A stretch of 64,000 bases of DNA from Stenotrophomonas maltophilia (GCF_002799245.1 NZ_NEQV01000004.1:434001-498000), one strand, 5' to 3'; counted from the stretch's first letter, positions 40,028-49,485 are shown. Numbers and translations are program-made. The notes: generated from the letters alone by a model not told the origin.

Positions 40028-40834
40028 TCAGCGCGCCGGCGGGTCCGGCACGTAGCGGTTGGGGAAGGCCTGCGGTTCACGCGGCAGGCGCGAAGGCGAA
40101 TCCACCAGGATGCCGCGCGCGCGCAGGTTGCGTGCGCTGTCGTAGCGCAGCTGCAGCACCTGGGCCGGGCTGCGGCTGGCGCGCTCGAAGTCGGTATCGC
40201 GCACCGAGGACTGCTCGCGTGCGCCATGGCCGGTACCCAGCGCCGGCGCCGGCGCCTGCGACTTGCTGGCGTAGCCTTCGATGCGGCTGGCGCTGGCGCT
40301 GGCATCGGCGGCGGCCTCCGCGGCCGGTGCCGGAGGCGGCAGGCCACGGCGCAGGATCGGCTCGGCTCGCCAGCGGCGGGCTTCCTCGAACACGGCCACG
40401 CCCACCACGCCGATGTTGTCCGGGCGGCCGGTGCGGCTGGCATAACTGCCGCTGGGGCTGCTGAACACGAACTGCGCCACTTCGTCCTGGCTCTTGCGCC
40501 AGCCGGTGATGTCGGCGCGCTGGCCGGGGTTGAGCACATAACCGGTCTGCGAGGGATCGGCATCCTCGCCGGAGATGGCGTTGACGCCGTCCACCGACAG
40601 CACCACCAGCACCCGGCGCGGGCTGTCGTTGTACAGGCGCACGGCATAGCGGTGGCCGCGCTCGCCGGCCACCCAGCGCTGGCCCTCGGCCAGGTAGCTG
40701 CGCAGTTCGGTACCGCGGTCGCGGTCGACCAGGGCCATGCGCACGGGGCCGCCCTCGTACACCGGCGGCGGTGGCGGGGCCGGGCGGAAGCCCGCCAGGG
40801 GCAGGATCAACAGCAGGGGCAGCAGGCGTTTCAT
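40028..40834 (-). CDS. hypothetical exported protein
   Basis: A 268-residue precursor with a signal peptide (KRLLPLLLILPLAGF), then a Pro-rich stretch and a beta-rich domain (ALVDRDRGTELRSYLAEGQR, RYAVRLYNDSPRRVLVVLSV). This recalls envelope proteins of xanthomonads, but I cannot name a family. The C-terminal third is Ala/Ser-rich and ends in RFPN-type repeats (AFPNRYVPDPPAR). The start at 40834 gives a clean signal peptide. Confidence 0.65.
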   Translation of the reverse strand: MKRLLPLLLILPLAGFRPAPPPPPVYEGGPVRMALVDRDRGTELRSYLAEGQRWVAGERGHRYAVRLYNDSPRRVLVVLSVDGVNAISGEDADPSQTGYVLNPGQRADITGWRKSQDEVAQFVFSSPSGSYASRTGRPDNIGVVGVAVFEEARRWRAEPILRRGLPPPAPAAEAAADASASASRIEGYASKSQAPAPALGTGHGAREQSSVRDTDFERASRSPAQVLQLRYDSARNLRARGILVDSPSRLPREPQAFPNRYVPDPPAR

Positions 40835-40942
40835 CGGGCGTCTCCAGCGGGGTTGCGTGAATGAACGCGCCGCAGGCCCTGACGGGGTTGGTGGCGTGCA
40901 AGGTAAACTGGCCCCGTTCATCGAAGGTTACCCCACGCAGTC

Positions 40943-42238
40943 ATGACGACCCGAGTCCTTACCGGCATCACCCCATCCGGCACGCCCCACCTGGGCAACT
41001 ACGTTGGCGCCATCCGTCCGGCGATCGCGGCCAGCCGCGCCCCGGGGATCGAGAGCTTCTTCTTCCTGGCCGACCTGCACAGCCTGATCAAGTCGCAGGA
41101 CCCGCAGCGCACCCAGCGCGCGACCCTGGAGATCGCGGCCAGCTGGCTGGCCTGCGGCCTGGACCCGGAACACGTGTGGTTCTACCGCCAGAGCGACATC
41201 CGCGAGACCACCGAGCTGATGTGGTTCCTGACTGCCATCGCCAGCAAGGGCATCCTCAACCGGGCGCACGCCTACAAGGCAGCGGTGGACAAGAACCGCG
41301 AGGAAGGCGTGGACGAGGACGCAGGCGTCAGCGCCGGCCTGTTCATGTACCCGGTGCTGATGGCTGCCGACATCCTGATCTTCAAGGCCAACCAGGTACC
41401 GGTGGGCCGTGACCAGATCCAGCACATCGAGATGGCGCGCGATTTCGCCCAGCGCTTCAACCACGTGTACGGCAAGGAGTACTTCCCGCTGCCGGATGTG
41501 GTGATCGATGAGCAGGTGGCGACGCTGGCGGGCCTGGATGGCCGCAAGATGAGCAAGAGCTACCACAACACCATTCCGCTGTTCGTGCCGCGCGACGAGC
41601 TGAAGAAGCTGGTGTTCTCGATCCTGACCGACTCGCGCGCACCGGGCGAGCCGAAGGACACCGAGGGCTCGGCGCTGTTCCAGATGTACCAGGCGTTCGC
41701 TACCCCGGAACAGACCGCGGAGTTCGCCAAGGCGTTCGCCGCCGGTATCAGCTGGGGCGATGCCAAGCAGCAGCTGTTCGAGCGCATCGACAGCGAGTTG
41801 GCACCGCTGCGCGAGCGCTACAACGCGCTGATGGCCGAGCCGGAGAAGATCGAAGCGCTGCTCAAGCGTCGTGGCCAGCAGCTGCGCGAGCAGCTGGCGG
41901 CACCGCTGCTGGAAGAGCTGCGCCATGCCGTGGGCCTGCGCGACCTGTCCACCGCGGGCGACATCGCCAGCGAGGACGCCGGCGTGGCCCGCGTGGCACC
42001 GCCGCTGTTCAAGCAGTACCGCGAAAAGGATGGCCGTTTCTACTTCAAGCTGACCGCCGGTGACGGCACGCTGCTGATCCAGAGCGAAGGCTTCGATTCG
42101 CCGCGCGATGCGGGCCAGCTGATCGCGGTGATCAAGCAGGCCGAGCAGGGCGACCAGCTGCAGAGCGAACTGTTCAAGCTGGAAGCCGAAGTGGACGCCG
42201 TGCTGGCCGCCCTGGCCGTGCTGCGCGAAGCGGCCTGA
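40943..42238 (+). CDS. trpS: tryptophan--tRNA ligase with C-terminal extension
   Basis: Class I synthetase charging tRNA-Trp. The HIGH-type motif lies in TPSGTPHLGNYVGA, KMSKS is at about residue 196, and the GRDQIQHIEMARD binding segment is present. At 431 residues it is about 100 longer than the E. coli enzyme (334). The extra C-terminal part contains PLFKQYREKDGRFYFKLTA and IQSEGFDSPRDAGQLI, which resembles a YegP/DUF1508-like domain. Its role is unknown. REP palindromes follow the stop. Confidence 0.93.
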   Translation: MTTRVLTGITPSGTPHLGNYVGAIRPAIAASRAPGIESFFFLADLHSLIKSQDPQRTQRATLEIAASWLACGLDPEHVWFYRQSDIRETTELMWFLTAIASKGILNRAHAYKAAVDKNREEGVDEDAGVSAGLFMYPVLMAADILIFKANQVPVGRDQIQHIEMARDFAQRFNHVYGKEYFPLPDVVIDEQVATLAGLDGRKMSKSYHNTIPLFVPRDELKKLVFSILTDSRAPGEPKDTEGSALFQMYQAFATPEQTAEFAKAFAAGISWGDAKQQLFERIDSELAPLRERYNALMAEPEKIEALLKRRGQQLREQLAAPLLEELRHAVGLRDLSTAGDIASEDAGVARVAPPLFKQYREKDGRFYFKLTAGDGTLLIQSEGFDSPRDAGQLIAVIKQAEQGDQLQSELFKLEAEVDAVLAALAVLREAA

Positions 42239-42249
42239 TCGGAGACTGT

Positions 42250-42376
42250 TGTGGAGCCGAGCCCACGCTCGGCTTTGCTTTTGTAGGGTCGAGCCATGCT
42301 CGACTGCTTTTCCAGCCAGTCGAGCATGGCTCGACTCTACGTAATGGTGAGGAGCCGAGCATGGGCTCGGCTCTAC
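42250..42376. repeat. array of four REP palindromes
   Basis: Four units of the type GTAG-N-(C/G)CGAGC-CAT-GCTCGG/GCTCGAC occur in alternating orientation between trpS and the next gene (about 42250-42273, 42282-42303, 42319-42340, 42351-42376). They probably stabilise or terminate the trpS transcript. Confidence 0.75.
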
Positions 42377-42440
42377 AGGGCTACCCACCACCCATGGCAT
42401 GATGTCCGCGCGCCCCCGGCGCGATGACATGGAGTCTGCG

Positions 42441-42737
42441 ATGGCCTGGTTGTCGCTGCTGCTGTTCCTGCCCTGGTTCCTGCTGCTGGGCAGCCTGTAC
42501 TGGCTGTTCCCACGCCAGCCCCGTAGCGCACGGCGGCGCCTGTTCGATGGCACCACCCTGCTAGTGGCCTTCGCGCTGAGCATCGTGTCGATGCTGTGGG
42601 GCTACCGCATCGGCGTGGTGCAGCCCGGCGCCGGCCCGATCTGGCCACAGGTGCTGGCGGTGCTGTATGCCTACGGCGCGTTCCTGGCGGTGCTGGTGCT
42701 GGCCCTGCTGCTGCGGCCGCGCTGGTTGCGCCCCTGA
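42441..42737 (+). CDS. small integral membrane protein
   Basis: A 98-residue protein with three hydrophobic helices (LSLLLFLPWFLLLGSLYWLF, TLLVAFALSIVSMLWGYR, VLYAYGAFLAVLVLALLL). I chose the ATG at 42441, 6 bases after GGAG, over the ATG at 42429. No family is recognised. REP elements flank the gene on both sides. Confidence 0.7.
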   Translation: MAWLSLLLFLPWFLLLGSLYWLFPRQPRSARRRLFDGTTLLVAFALSIVSMLWGYRIGVVQPGAGPIWPQVLAVLYAYGAFLAVLVLALLLRPRWLRP

Positions 42738-42761
42738 TGGAGCGCCCCGCGCGCGCCCTCT

Positions 42762-42827
42762 GTAGAGCCGAGCCCATGCTCGGCTGATGTCTGGCAGAAA
42801 GGCAGCCGGGCATGGGCTTGGCTCTAC
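42762..42827. repeat. REP palindrome pair
   Basis: Two facing units (GTAGAGCCGAGC on the left, GGCTCTAC on the right) lie between the small membrane protein and the hydrolase gene, of the same family as the array after trpS. Confidence 0.7.
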
Positions 42828-42919
42828 GGAATTGCCCCTCCGACCAAAGCCGCATCGAACCCGGGCCGCCTGCGCGCCTACCATGGGGGTCCATTCCCGA
42901 TCCTGCCAGGTGCGTGCCG

Positions 42920-43852
42920 ATGACCGCCGACCCCAGCATCCACACCATCGATACCGGCTTCCAGCGCCCCGATTTCGATGCGGCCTACCTGATCGTTGAG
43001 AACGGCCGCGCCGCGTTCGTCGACTGCGGCACCGGCCTGTCGGTACCGGCGATGCTGCAGGCGCTGGCGGACGCCGGCCTGGGCGTGGAAGCGGTGGATT
43101 GGTTGCTGCTCACGCATGTGCACCTGGACCATGCCGGTGGTGCGGGCCTGCTGATGCAGCAGCTGCCGAACGCAAAGGCGGTGCTGCATCCGCGCGGCGC
43201 GCCGCACATGATCGACCCGGCCCGGCTGATCGCCGGTGCGACGGCGGTGTATGGCGCCGAGGAGATTGCGCGCAGCTACGGCCGCATCGAGGCGATTGCA
43301 GAACAGCGTGTGGTGGTGGCTGAAGATGGCCACCGCATCGACCTGGCCGGCCGCGAGCTGTTGCTGCTGCACACGCCGGGCCACGCGCTGCACCACTACT
43401 GCGTGTGGGATGCGCGCAGCCGCAGCTGGTTCACCGGCGATACGTTCGGTATCTCCTACCGCGAGCTGGACAGCGCACAGGGTGCCTTCATCTTCCCGAC
43501 GTCGTCGCCGGTGCAGTTCGACCCGGAGGCGATGAAGGCCTCGATCCGGCGCATGCTGGGCTACGCACCGCAGGCGATGTACCTGACCCACTATGGGCGC
43601 GTGGAGCAGGTGGAAAAACTGGCAGCAGACCTGCTCGAGCAGATCGATGCGATGGCCACCATCGGCCGCCAGTGCGATGGCCGCCCGGACCGCCACCGCT
43701 GCCTGCTGGCGGCATTGCAGGCGCTGTACCTGGAACGTGCGCAACTGCATGGCTGTGCGCTGGACCAGGCGGCGGTGACTGCGGTGCTGGCGATGGACAT
43801 CGAACTCAACGCACAGGGCCTGGCCTGCTGGCTGGATCGCATCCGCAGGTAG
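42920..43852 (+). CDS. metallo-beta-lactamase-fold hydrolase
   Basis: The 310-residue protein has the MBL metal motif THVHLDHAGG (about residues 60-69), a second His in HTPGHALHHY, Asp in FTGDTFG, and a last His in LTHYG. An additional helical domain of about 80 residues follows. This layout is common in bacterial glyoxalase-II-like/MBL hydrolases of unknown substrate. No signal peptide, so a cytoplasmic enzyme. The ATG at 42920 follows a weak AGG. Confidence 0.85.
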   Translation: MTADPSIHTIDTGFQRPDFDAAYLIVENGRAAFVDCGTGLSVPAMLQALADAGLGVEAVDWLLLTHVHLDHAGGAGLLMQQLPNAKAVLHPRGAPHMIDPARLIAGATAVYGAEEIARSYGRIEAIAEQRVVVAEDGHRIDLAGRELLLLHTPGHALHHYCVWDARSRSWFTGDTFGISYRELDSAQGAFIFPTSSPVQFDPEAMKASIRRMLGYAPQAMYLTHYGRVEQVEKLAADLLEQIDAMATIGRQCDGRPDRHRCLLAALQALYLERAQLHGCALDQAAVTAVLAMDIELNAQGLACWLDRIRR

Positions 43853-43948
43853 ATCCGCGCCCCGGGGGGATGAAGCAGGCCCACGCTGCACCGCGATGTC
43901 ACGACCACGTTACACTCTGGTGACTTCCAAGCTAGCCGTGGTACTGCC

Positions 43949-45610
43949 GTGAATCCGATGCGCGTGTTGCTGCTGTCGTCCTGCCTGTTTGTCGGTGGCC
44001 TGGCCCATGCGGCCAACGACCTGCCGGGTGGCGGCATCGATCCGCAGGCGCTGTCGCGCCACGTGCGTGTGCTGGCGTCGGATGAATTCGAGGGCCGCGC
44101 GCCGGCCACCGAGGGCGAAGAGCGCACCGTGCAGTACCTGATCGAGCAGTTCCGCAGCTACGGCCTGCAGCCGGGTGGCGTGGATGGAAGCTGGGTGCAG
44201 CCGGTACCGCTGGTGCGCGCGCAGCTGGAGGGCCCGGCCAAGGCCAGCCTGTCGCTGAAGCAGGGCAACCGCGCGCTGGCCAACGGCGTGGACGTGACCC
44301 TGCAGAGCCTGCAGCCGCGCAAGCGCGTGCAGATCAGGAATGCGCCACTGGTGTTCGTCGGCTACGGCATCGATGCGCCGGAACGCCAGTGGAACGACTA
44401 CAAGGACGTGGACCTTCACGGCAAGATTGCCGTGGTGCTGATCAACGACGCCGATTTCGAGGCCGATGCGCCGGGCGCGTTCGATGGCAAGGCGGTGACC
44501 TACTACGGCCGCTGGAGCTACAAGTTCGAAGAAGCCGCGCGCCGTGGTGCCGAAGGCGTGCTGATCGTGCACGAGACCGCACCGGCCGCGTATGGCTGGG
44601 CCACGGTGAAGAGTTCGGGTACCTCGCCGCTGTTCGACATCGAGCGCGGCCAGGCCGAAGCGATGGCGCAGCACACGCCGCTGCGCGGCTGGATGCAGCG
44701 CGAGCTGGCCGAGGCGATCTTCGCCGACGCCGGCCTGGACTTCGACGCCGAGAAGCGCAAGGCGATGCGCGCCGACTTCCGCCCGGTTGCGCTGGACAAC
44801 GCGAAGCTGAGCGTGGATTTCGCGCTCAAGCGCGAGCAGGTGGTGACCCGCAACGTGGTGGCCAAGCTGCCCGGTGGCGAACATGGCGATGAAGCGGTGA
44901 TCTTCTCCGCGCACTGGGATGCGTTCGGTATCGGCCAGCCCGATGCCAAGGGTGACCGCATCCGCCGTGGCGCGATCGACAATGCCACCGGCGTGGCCAC
45001 GGTGCTGGAGCTGGGCCGCGTGTTCGCCGCCGGCCCGCAGCCGCAGCGCACGCTGTACTTCGTGGCACTGACGGCCGAAGAGAAGGGCCTGCTGGGCGCC
45101 AGCTACTACGCGGCGCACCCGCTGGCGCCGCTGGACAAGACCGCCGCGGTGCTGAACATCGAGATGTTCAGCCCGGATGGCCCGACCCGCGACATCGCTT
45201 CGTGGGGCAAGGGCCGGGTGTCGCTGGAAGGCGACCTGGAGCGCGTGGCCAAGGCCCGCGGTCGCAGCTACAGCCCGGACCCGAACCTGGAAGCCGGCTT
45301 CTTCTACCGCGCCGACCACTTTGCCTTCGCCCGCCTGGGCGTGCCGGCGATCACCATCGGCCCGGGGCTGGACAAGCTGGACGGTGGCGTTGAAGCCGGC
45401 CGCGCGCTGCGCGAGAAGTACTTCGCTGACTGCTACCACCAGGCCTGTGATGCGTGGACGCCGAGCTGGGACCCGAGCGGCCACGCCGCCGATACCCTGC
45501 TGGTCTACGATCTGGGCGCGGAGCTGGCCAACAGCCGCCGTTGGCCGACATGGGAAAAGGAATCGGAGTTCCGCGGCGCGCGCGACAAGAGCGAAGCGGC
45601 CCGCCGTTGA
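43949..45610 (+). CDS. secreted M28-family aminopeptidase
   Basis: The 553-residue precursor has a signal peptide (VLLLSSCLFVGGLAHA), a helical start, a PA-type insertion (about 110-250) and the M28 zinc core. Zinc ligands are visible in SAHWDAFG, DNATGVATVLELG and TAEEKGLLGA, with NIEMFSPDG following. It should act in the periplasm or outside the cell to release N-terminal residues. The start is a GTG at 43949. A SMAG pair begins 5 bp after the stop. Confidence 0.88.
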   Translation: MNPMRVLLLSSCLFVGGLAHAANDLPGGGIDPQALSRHVRVLASDEFEGRAPATEGEERTVQYLIEQFRSYGLQPGGVDGSWVQPVPLVRAQLEGPAKASLSLKQGNRALANGVDVTLQSLQPRKRVQIRNAPLVFVGYGIDAPERQWNDYKDVDLHGKIAVVLINDADFEADAPGAFDGKAVTYYGRWSYKFEEAARRGAEGVLIVHETAPAAYGWATVKSSGTSPLFDIERGQAEAMAQHTPLRGWMQRELAEAIFADAGLDFDAEKRKAMRADFRPVALDNAKLSVDFALKREQVVTRNVVAKLPGGEHGDEAVIFSAHWDAFGIGQPDAKGDRIRRGAIDNATGVATVLELGRVFAAGPQPQRTLYFVALTAEEKGLLGASYYAAHPLAPLDKTAAVLNIEMFSPDGPTRDIASWGKGRVSLEGDLERVAKARGRSYSPDPNLEAGFFYRADHFAFARLGVPAITIGPGLDKLDGGVEAGRALREKYFADCYHQACDAWTPSWDPSGHAADTLLVYDLGAELANSRRWPTWEKESEFRGARDKSEAARR

Positions 45611-45615
45611 AGGGG

Positions 45616-45692
45616 GTAGTGCCGGCCGCTGGCCGGCAACGCCACCGTCTTTCCGAAGGTACATGAGGTTGCCGGCCAGCGGCCGGCACTAC
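45616..45692. repeat. SMAG-type REP pair (inverted)
   Basis: GTAGTGCCGGCCGCTGGCCGGC faces its complement (ending ACTAC) with about 33 bp between the palindromes. It separates the convergent M28 peptidase and a small membrane-protein gene. Confidence 0.88.
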
Positions 45693-45702
45693 CGTGTGTC
45701 CG

Positions 45703-46056
45703 TCAGCGCCGGCGCAGCAGCTTCCACGCGCCCCAGCCGCTGGCCGCGAGCGCTGCCAGATAGCACGCCACCATCGTACGCAGGCCGACCAGCGACCCTG
45801 GACTGAGGCCGCGATGCAGGCGCAGCCGCAACGAGCTGTGGCCGCTGCCCAGGTCCACCGCCAGCTGCAGCGCCAGCGCGGCACAGAACACCAGCAGGGC
45901 GATTCCGAACCCGATGCGCGGCCACGCGGCCTGCGCGTTGGGGCGGCGCAGCAGCCAGGCCAGTGCCGTGGCTGCGGCCATCGTCACCGCGATCCACATC
46001 AATGGGGTGGCCGGAGACGCAGCGGCCACCGGCATTGCACCGGTGGCCGCGATCAT
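45703..46056 (-). CDS. small membrane protein downstream of the symporter
   Basis: A 117-residue protein with three hydrophobic helices (MWIAVTMAAATALAWLL, GFGIALLVFCAALALQL, MVACYLAALAASGWGAW). Its ATG at 46056 lies 10 bp after the KgtP-like stop, so it is probably co-transcribed. No family is recognised. Confidence 0.6.
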   Translation of the reverse strand: MIAATGAMPVAAASPATPLMWIAVTMAAATALAWLLRRPNAQAAWPRIGFGIALLVFCAALALQLAVDLGSGHSSLRLRLHRGLSPGSLVGLRTMVACYLAALAASGWGAWKLLRRR

Positions 46057-46066
46057 GGCAGCGCGC

Positions 46067-47401
46067 TTACTTGCGGGTGCCGTCGAGCCAGTTCGGGCCC
46101 TTGTTGGTGAGGAAGAACACATAGACCACCAACGATACCGCGATGGTGGCGGTGACGTAGATGGCGAACCAGTCGACATGGCCGGTCTTCAGCGCGCCCT
46201 GGTACAGCAGCGGGGCGGTGCCGCCGAACAGCGAGTTGGCCAGCGCATAGCCCAGGCCCACGCCGAGTGCGCGCACATGGGTGGGGAACAGTTCGGCCTT
46301 CACCACTGCGTTGATCGAGGTGTAGCCGGTGAGGATGACGAACGCCATGGCCAGGGTCAGGAAGGCCAGGGTGGCGTCATGCTGGTGCGGCAGCTGGGTG
46401 ATCAGGTACCAGCTGTACAGCACGCCGCCGACACCGAAGAACACCAGCAGGGTCTTGCGGCCGATGATGTCCGACAGCCAGCCACCGACCGGCTGCAGCA
46501 CCATCAGGAAGGCCAGCACGCCCAGGTTGATCAGGGTGCCGGTCATCGGGTCGTTGCCGGCGAAGGCGCTCTGGATCATCTTCGGGCCGTTCACCGAGTA
46601 GGTGTAGAAGGCCACGGTGCCGCCGGCGGTGATCAGGAAGCACAGCAGCAGCGGCCGCCACTGGTGCACGAACAGTTCGTACATCGAACCGGACTTCTGT
46701 GCCTTGCCCTCGCGCGCGGCCTCGATCGACGACTCCGACAGCGATTCGTCCATGCCCCGGCGCAGCCAGAACACCACCACCGCGGCGATGCCGCCGATGC
46801 CGAAGGCGATGCGCCAGCCCCATTCGGAGATTTCCGGCTTGCCCCAGAAGGTCAGCATCAGCAGCAGGGTCAGCTGGGCCAGCACATGGCCGCCGACCAG
46901 GGTGACGTAGTGGAAGGAGGACAGGAAGCCGCGGCGGCCGGGAATGGCGGCCTCGGACATGTAGGTGGCGCTGGCGCCGTACTCGCCACCGGTGGCGAAG
47001 CCCTGCAGCAGGCGTGCGAACAGCAGGATGACCGCGGCCCAGATGCCGATGCTGGCGGCGGTGGGGGTGATGGCGATGAGGAACGAGCACAGTGCCATCA
47101 GCGTGACCGAGACGGTCAGCGCCAGGCGGCGGCCGTGGCGGTCGGCGAAGCGGCCGAAGAACCAGGCGCCGATCGGGCGCATCAGGAACGTTGCGGCGAA
47201 GATCGCCCACACGTACATCGTGGAGTTCTTGTCGTCCGGCGAGAAGAACTGCGATTCGAAGTACACGGCGAACACCGAGTACACATAGACGTCATACCAC
47301 TCCACCAGGTTGCCGGCGGAGCCTTTGAGGGTATTGGAGATCGACCGGCGCAGGGCGGCGCGGTCGTTCGCGGGTACGGCGGGTTGGGACGTGGTGCTCA
47401 T
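46067..47401 (-). CDS. kgtP: MHS-family symporter, KgtP-like (alpha-ketoglutarate permease type)
   Basis: A 444-residue MFS protein with about 12 helices. The metabolite:H+ symporter signatures are clear: SAGNLVEWYDVYVYSVFAVYF, then MRPIGAWFFGRFADRHGRR, then LLQGFATGGEYGASATYMSE, then AELFPTHVRALGVGL. By eye it is closest to E. coli KgtP, which imports 2-oxoglutarate with protons; the exact organic acid is an inference. It is divergent from the yedA-like gene, with a 224-bp shared upstream region. Confidence 0.82.
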   Translation of the reverse strand: MSTTSQPAVPANDRAALRRSISNTLKGSAGNLVEWYDVYVYSVFAVYFESQFFSPDDKNSTMYVWAIFAATFLMRPIGAWFFGRFADRHGRRLALTVSVTLMALCSFLIAITPTAASIGIWAAVILLFARLLQGFATGGEYGASATYMSEAAIPGRRGFLSSFHYVTLVGGHVLAQLTLLLMLTFWGKPEISEWGWRIAFGIGGIAAVVVFWLRRGMDESLSESSIEAAREGKAQKSGSMYELFVHQWRPLLLCFLITAGGTVAFYTYSVNGPKMIQSAFAGNDPMTGTLINLGVLAFLMVLQPVGGWLSDIIGRKTLLVFFGVGGVLYSWYLITQLPHQHDATLAFLTLAMAFVILTGYTSINAVVKAELFPTHVRALGVGLGYALANSLFGGTAPLLYQGALKTGHVDWFAIYVTATIAVSLVVYVFFLTNKGPNWLDGTRK

Positions 47402-47625
47402 CTGGGTGGGAATCCTCGATGCGGCGCGTCCGTGCGCAGGGAAAACGGCGCCCGGTCATCGGGGCGGCGCGACCGGGCAGCCCTCTTGGTACTGCATCGG
47501 CCGTCAACACGGGGTAGCAGACCAGAGCAGGGTGCATGGATGGATGACAGCGTGCCACCGTATGGGGTCACGGACCATACTCAAAACGTCCTAGAATCCG
47601 CGTTCCCCCGGCTCCCTGGTGTGTC

Positions 47626-48531
47626 ATGTCGGCTCCCCCCTCTTCGTCTGCGGCTGCCCCCCGGGGTGGCCTTGTCGCGCTGGCCCTGCTGCTGGTCTAT
47701 GTGGTCTGGGGCTCGACCTACCTGGGTATCGCCAAGGCCCTGCACGGCGGTGCGCTGCCGCTGACGATGGTCTCCGGCAGCCGGTTCATCATTGCCGGCG
47801 GGGTGATGTTCGCGGCGCTGCGGTTGTTCTGGAAGCTGCCGAAACCGACGCTGCGGCAGTGGCGCAATCTGGTGGTGATGGGCGTGACCATGCTGGTGCT
47901 GGGCAACGGCATGGTGGTACTGGCCGAGCGCGAGGTGTCTTCGGGCCTGGCCGCCACCGCGGTGGCCTCGGTGCCGCTGTGGATGGCGCTGTTCTCGGCA
48001 CTGCGCGGGCAGCATGCCAGCCGCGGTGAGTGGCTGGGTATCGCCATCGGCTTCCTGGGCGTGGTCTGGCTCAACGCCGGCAGCAGCCTGACCGCCTCGC
48101 CGACCGGGTTGGTGCTGCTGCTGATCGCGCCGATTGGCTGGGCGTTCGGTTCGGTGTGGGCACGCGGGCTGGACCTGCCTGGGCCGTTCATGACCGCGGC
48201 CGGGCAGATGATCTGCGGCGGCGTGCTGCTGGTGCTGATCGGCCTGGCGGTGGGCGAGCGCCCGACCACGCTGCCCGACACCGGCGGCCTGCTGGCGATG
48301 GCCTACCTGTGCGTGTTCGGCTCGATCGTCGCGTTCACCGCCTACGTGTGGCTGCTGCAGAACGTGCGCCCGGCGCTGGCCGGCAGCTATGCGTACGTCA
48401 ACCCGGTGATCGCGGTGCTGCTGGGCGCGCTGCTCAACGGTGAGCGGTTCGGCTGGCGCGACCTGCTGGCGATGGCGGTGATACTCCTGGGCGTGGTGGT
48501 ACTGACAATGGCAAGGACGAGAAAGAAGTGA
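47626..48531 (+). CDS. yedA: EamA/DMT-family exporter, YedA-like
   Basis: A 301-residue inner-membrane protein with ten hydrophobic helices and two EamA repeats. The start of the first (LALLLVYVVWGSTYLGIAKAL) and the PVIAVLLGALLNGERF ending of the second are typical of YedA-like metabolite exporters. Substrate unknown. The rarD-like gene starts inside its stop region (4-bp overlap), so both are co-expressed. Confidence 0.83.
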   Translation: MSAPPSSSAAAPRGGLVALALLLVYVVWGSTYLGIAKALHGGALPLTMVSGSRFIIAGGVMFAALRLFWKLPKPTLRQWRNLVVMGVTMLVLGNGMVVLAEREVSSGLAATAVASVPLWMALFSALRGQHASRGEWLGIAIGFLGVVWLNAGSSLTASPTGLVLLLIAPIGWAFGSVWARGLDLPGPFMTAAGQMICGGVLLVLIGLAVGERPTTLPDTGGLLAMAYLCVFGSIVAFTAYVWLLQNVRPALAGSYAYVNPVIAVLLGALLNGERFGWRDLLAMAVILLGVVVLTMARTRKK

Positions 48532-49421
48532 GCATGGACGAGAAAGAACAACGCCGGGGCCTGCTGGTCACTGCGTCCACCTTCGTGATCTGGGGCCTGG
48601 TGCCGGTGTACTGGCACCTGCTCAACGAGGTGCCCTCGTTCCAGATCATTGCCCACCGCATCATCTGGAGCACCGTGATGGTGCTGGGCTGGCTGTTGAT
48701 CAGCTCGCGCCTGGGCTGGTGGCAGAAGATCGCCGCGCAGCCGCGCGCGCTGCCGATCCTGCTGGTGTCGAGCCTGACCATCGCCTTCAACTGGGGCCTG
48801 TACATCTGGGCGATCAATGCCGGCCACGTCATCGAGACCAGCCTGGGTTACTTCATCAACCCGCTGGTGAACGTGTTGCTGGGGGTGCTGGTGCTGAAGG
48901 AGCGGCTGCGCCGCCTGCAGTGGGTAGCGGTGGCGATGGCGGCGGTGGGCGTGGCCTGGCTGACCATCGACGCCGGCACGCCGCCGTGGATCGCGCTGGG
49001 CCTGGCCTGTTCGTTCGGCCTGTATGGCCTGCTGCGCAAGCTGGTCTCGGTCGACCCGGTGGCGGGCCTGGGCGTGGAAAGCCTGTACCTGTTCCTGCCC
49101 GCGCTGGCCTTCGCCATCTGGGCCGAAAACGGCCATGGCGGCGCGTTCTTCCATGGCTGGGGCTGGCGCAACGACCTGCTGCTGATCTTCGGCGGCGCGA
49201 TCACCGCGGTGCCGCTGATCGGCTTCGCTTACGGCGTGAAGCGCATTCCGCTGTCGCTGGTCGGGATCCTGCAGTACATCGCGCCGAGCCTGCAGCTGCT
49301 GCTGGGCGTGTTCTTCTTCCACGAAGCGTTCGACACTGCCAAGGCGATCGGCTTTGCCGCGATCTGGGCCGGGCTGGTGCTGTTCGTCGGCGACAACATC
49401 CGCACGATGCGCAAGCGGTAG
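48528..49421 (+). CDS. rarD: EamA-family transporter RarD
   Basis: The 297-residue protein has ten helices and RarD-specific features: ASTFVIWGLVPVYWHLL, IAHRIIWS, NWGLYIWAINAGHVIETS, then LGYFINPLVNVLLG and LVGILQYIAPSLQLLLGVF. GTG at 48528 overlaps the previous stop; an ATG at 48534 is an alternative. Physiological substrate unknown. Confidence 0.85.
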   Translation: MSMDEKEQRRGLLVTASTFVIWGLVPVYWHLLNEVPSFQIIAHRIIWSTVMVLGWLLISSRLGWWQKIAAQPRALPILLVSSLTIAFNWGLYIWAINAGHVIETSLGYFINPLVNVLLGVLVLKERLRRLQWVAVAMAAVGVAWLTIDAGTPPWIALGLACSFGLYGLLRKLVSVDPVAGLGVESLYLFLPALAFAIWAENGHGGAFFHGWGWRNDLLLIFGGAITAVPLIGFAYGVKRIPLSLVGILQYIAPSLQLLLGVFFFHEAFDTAKAIGFAAIWAGLVLFVGDNIRTMRKR

Positions 49422-49436
49422 CGCTGGCGGCGCTGC

Positions 49437-49475
49437 GGGGCCGGATCCCTTCGCAGGGCGAAGGGATCCGACCCC
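49437..49475. repeat. long palindrome, copy 1 (GGATCCCTTCGC family)
   Basis: About 18 bp on each side pair around 2-3 bases with one mismatch (GGATCCCTTCGC / GCGAAGGGATCC core). A closely related copy lies at 52703-52741, so the two flank the TonB-dependent receptor gene. Confidence 0.8.
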
Positions 49476-49485
49476 GCTTCCACCC

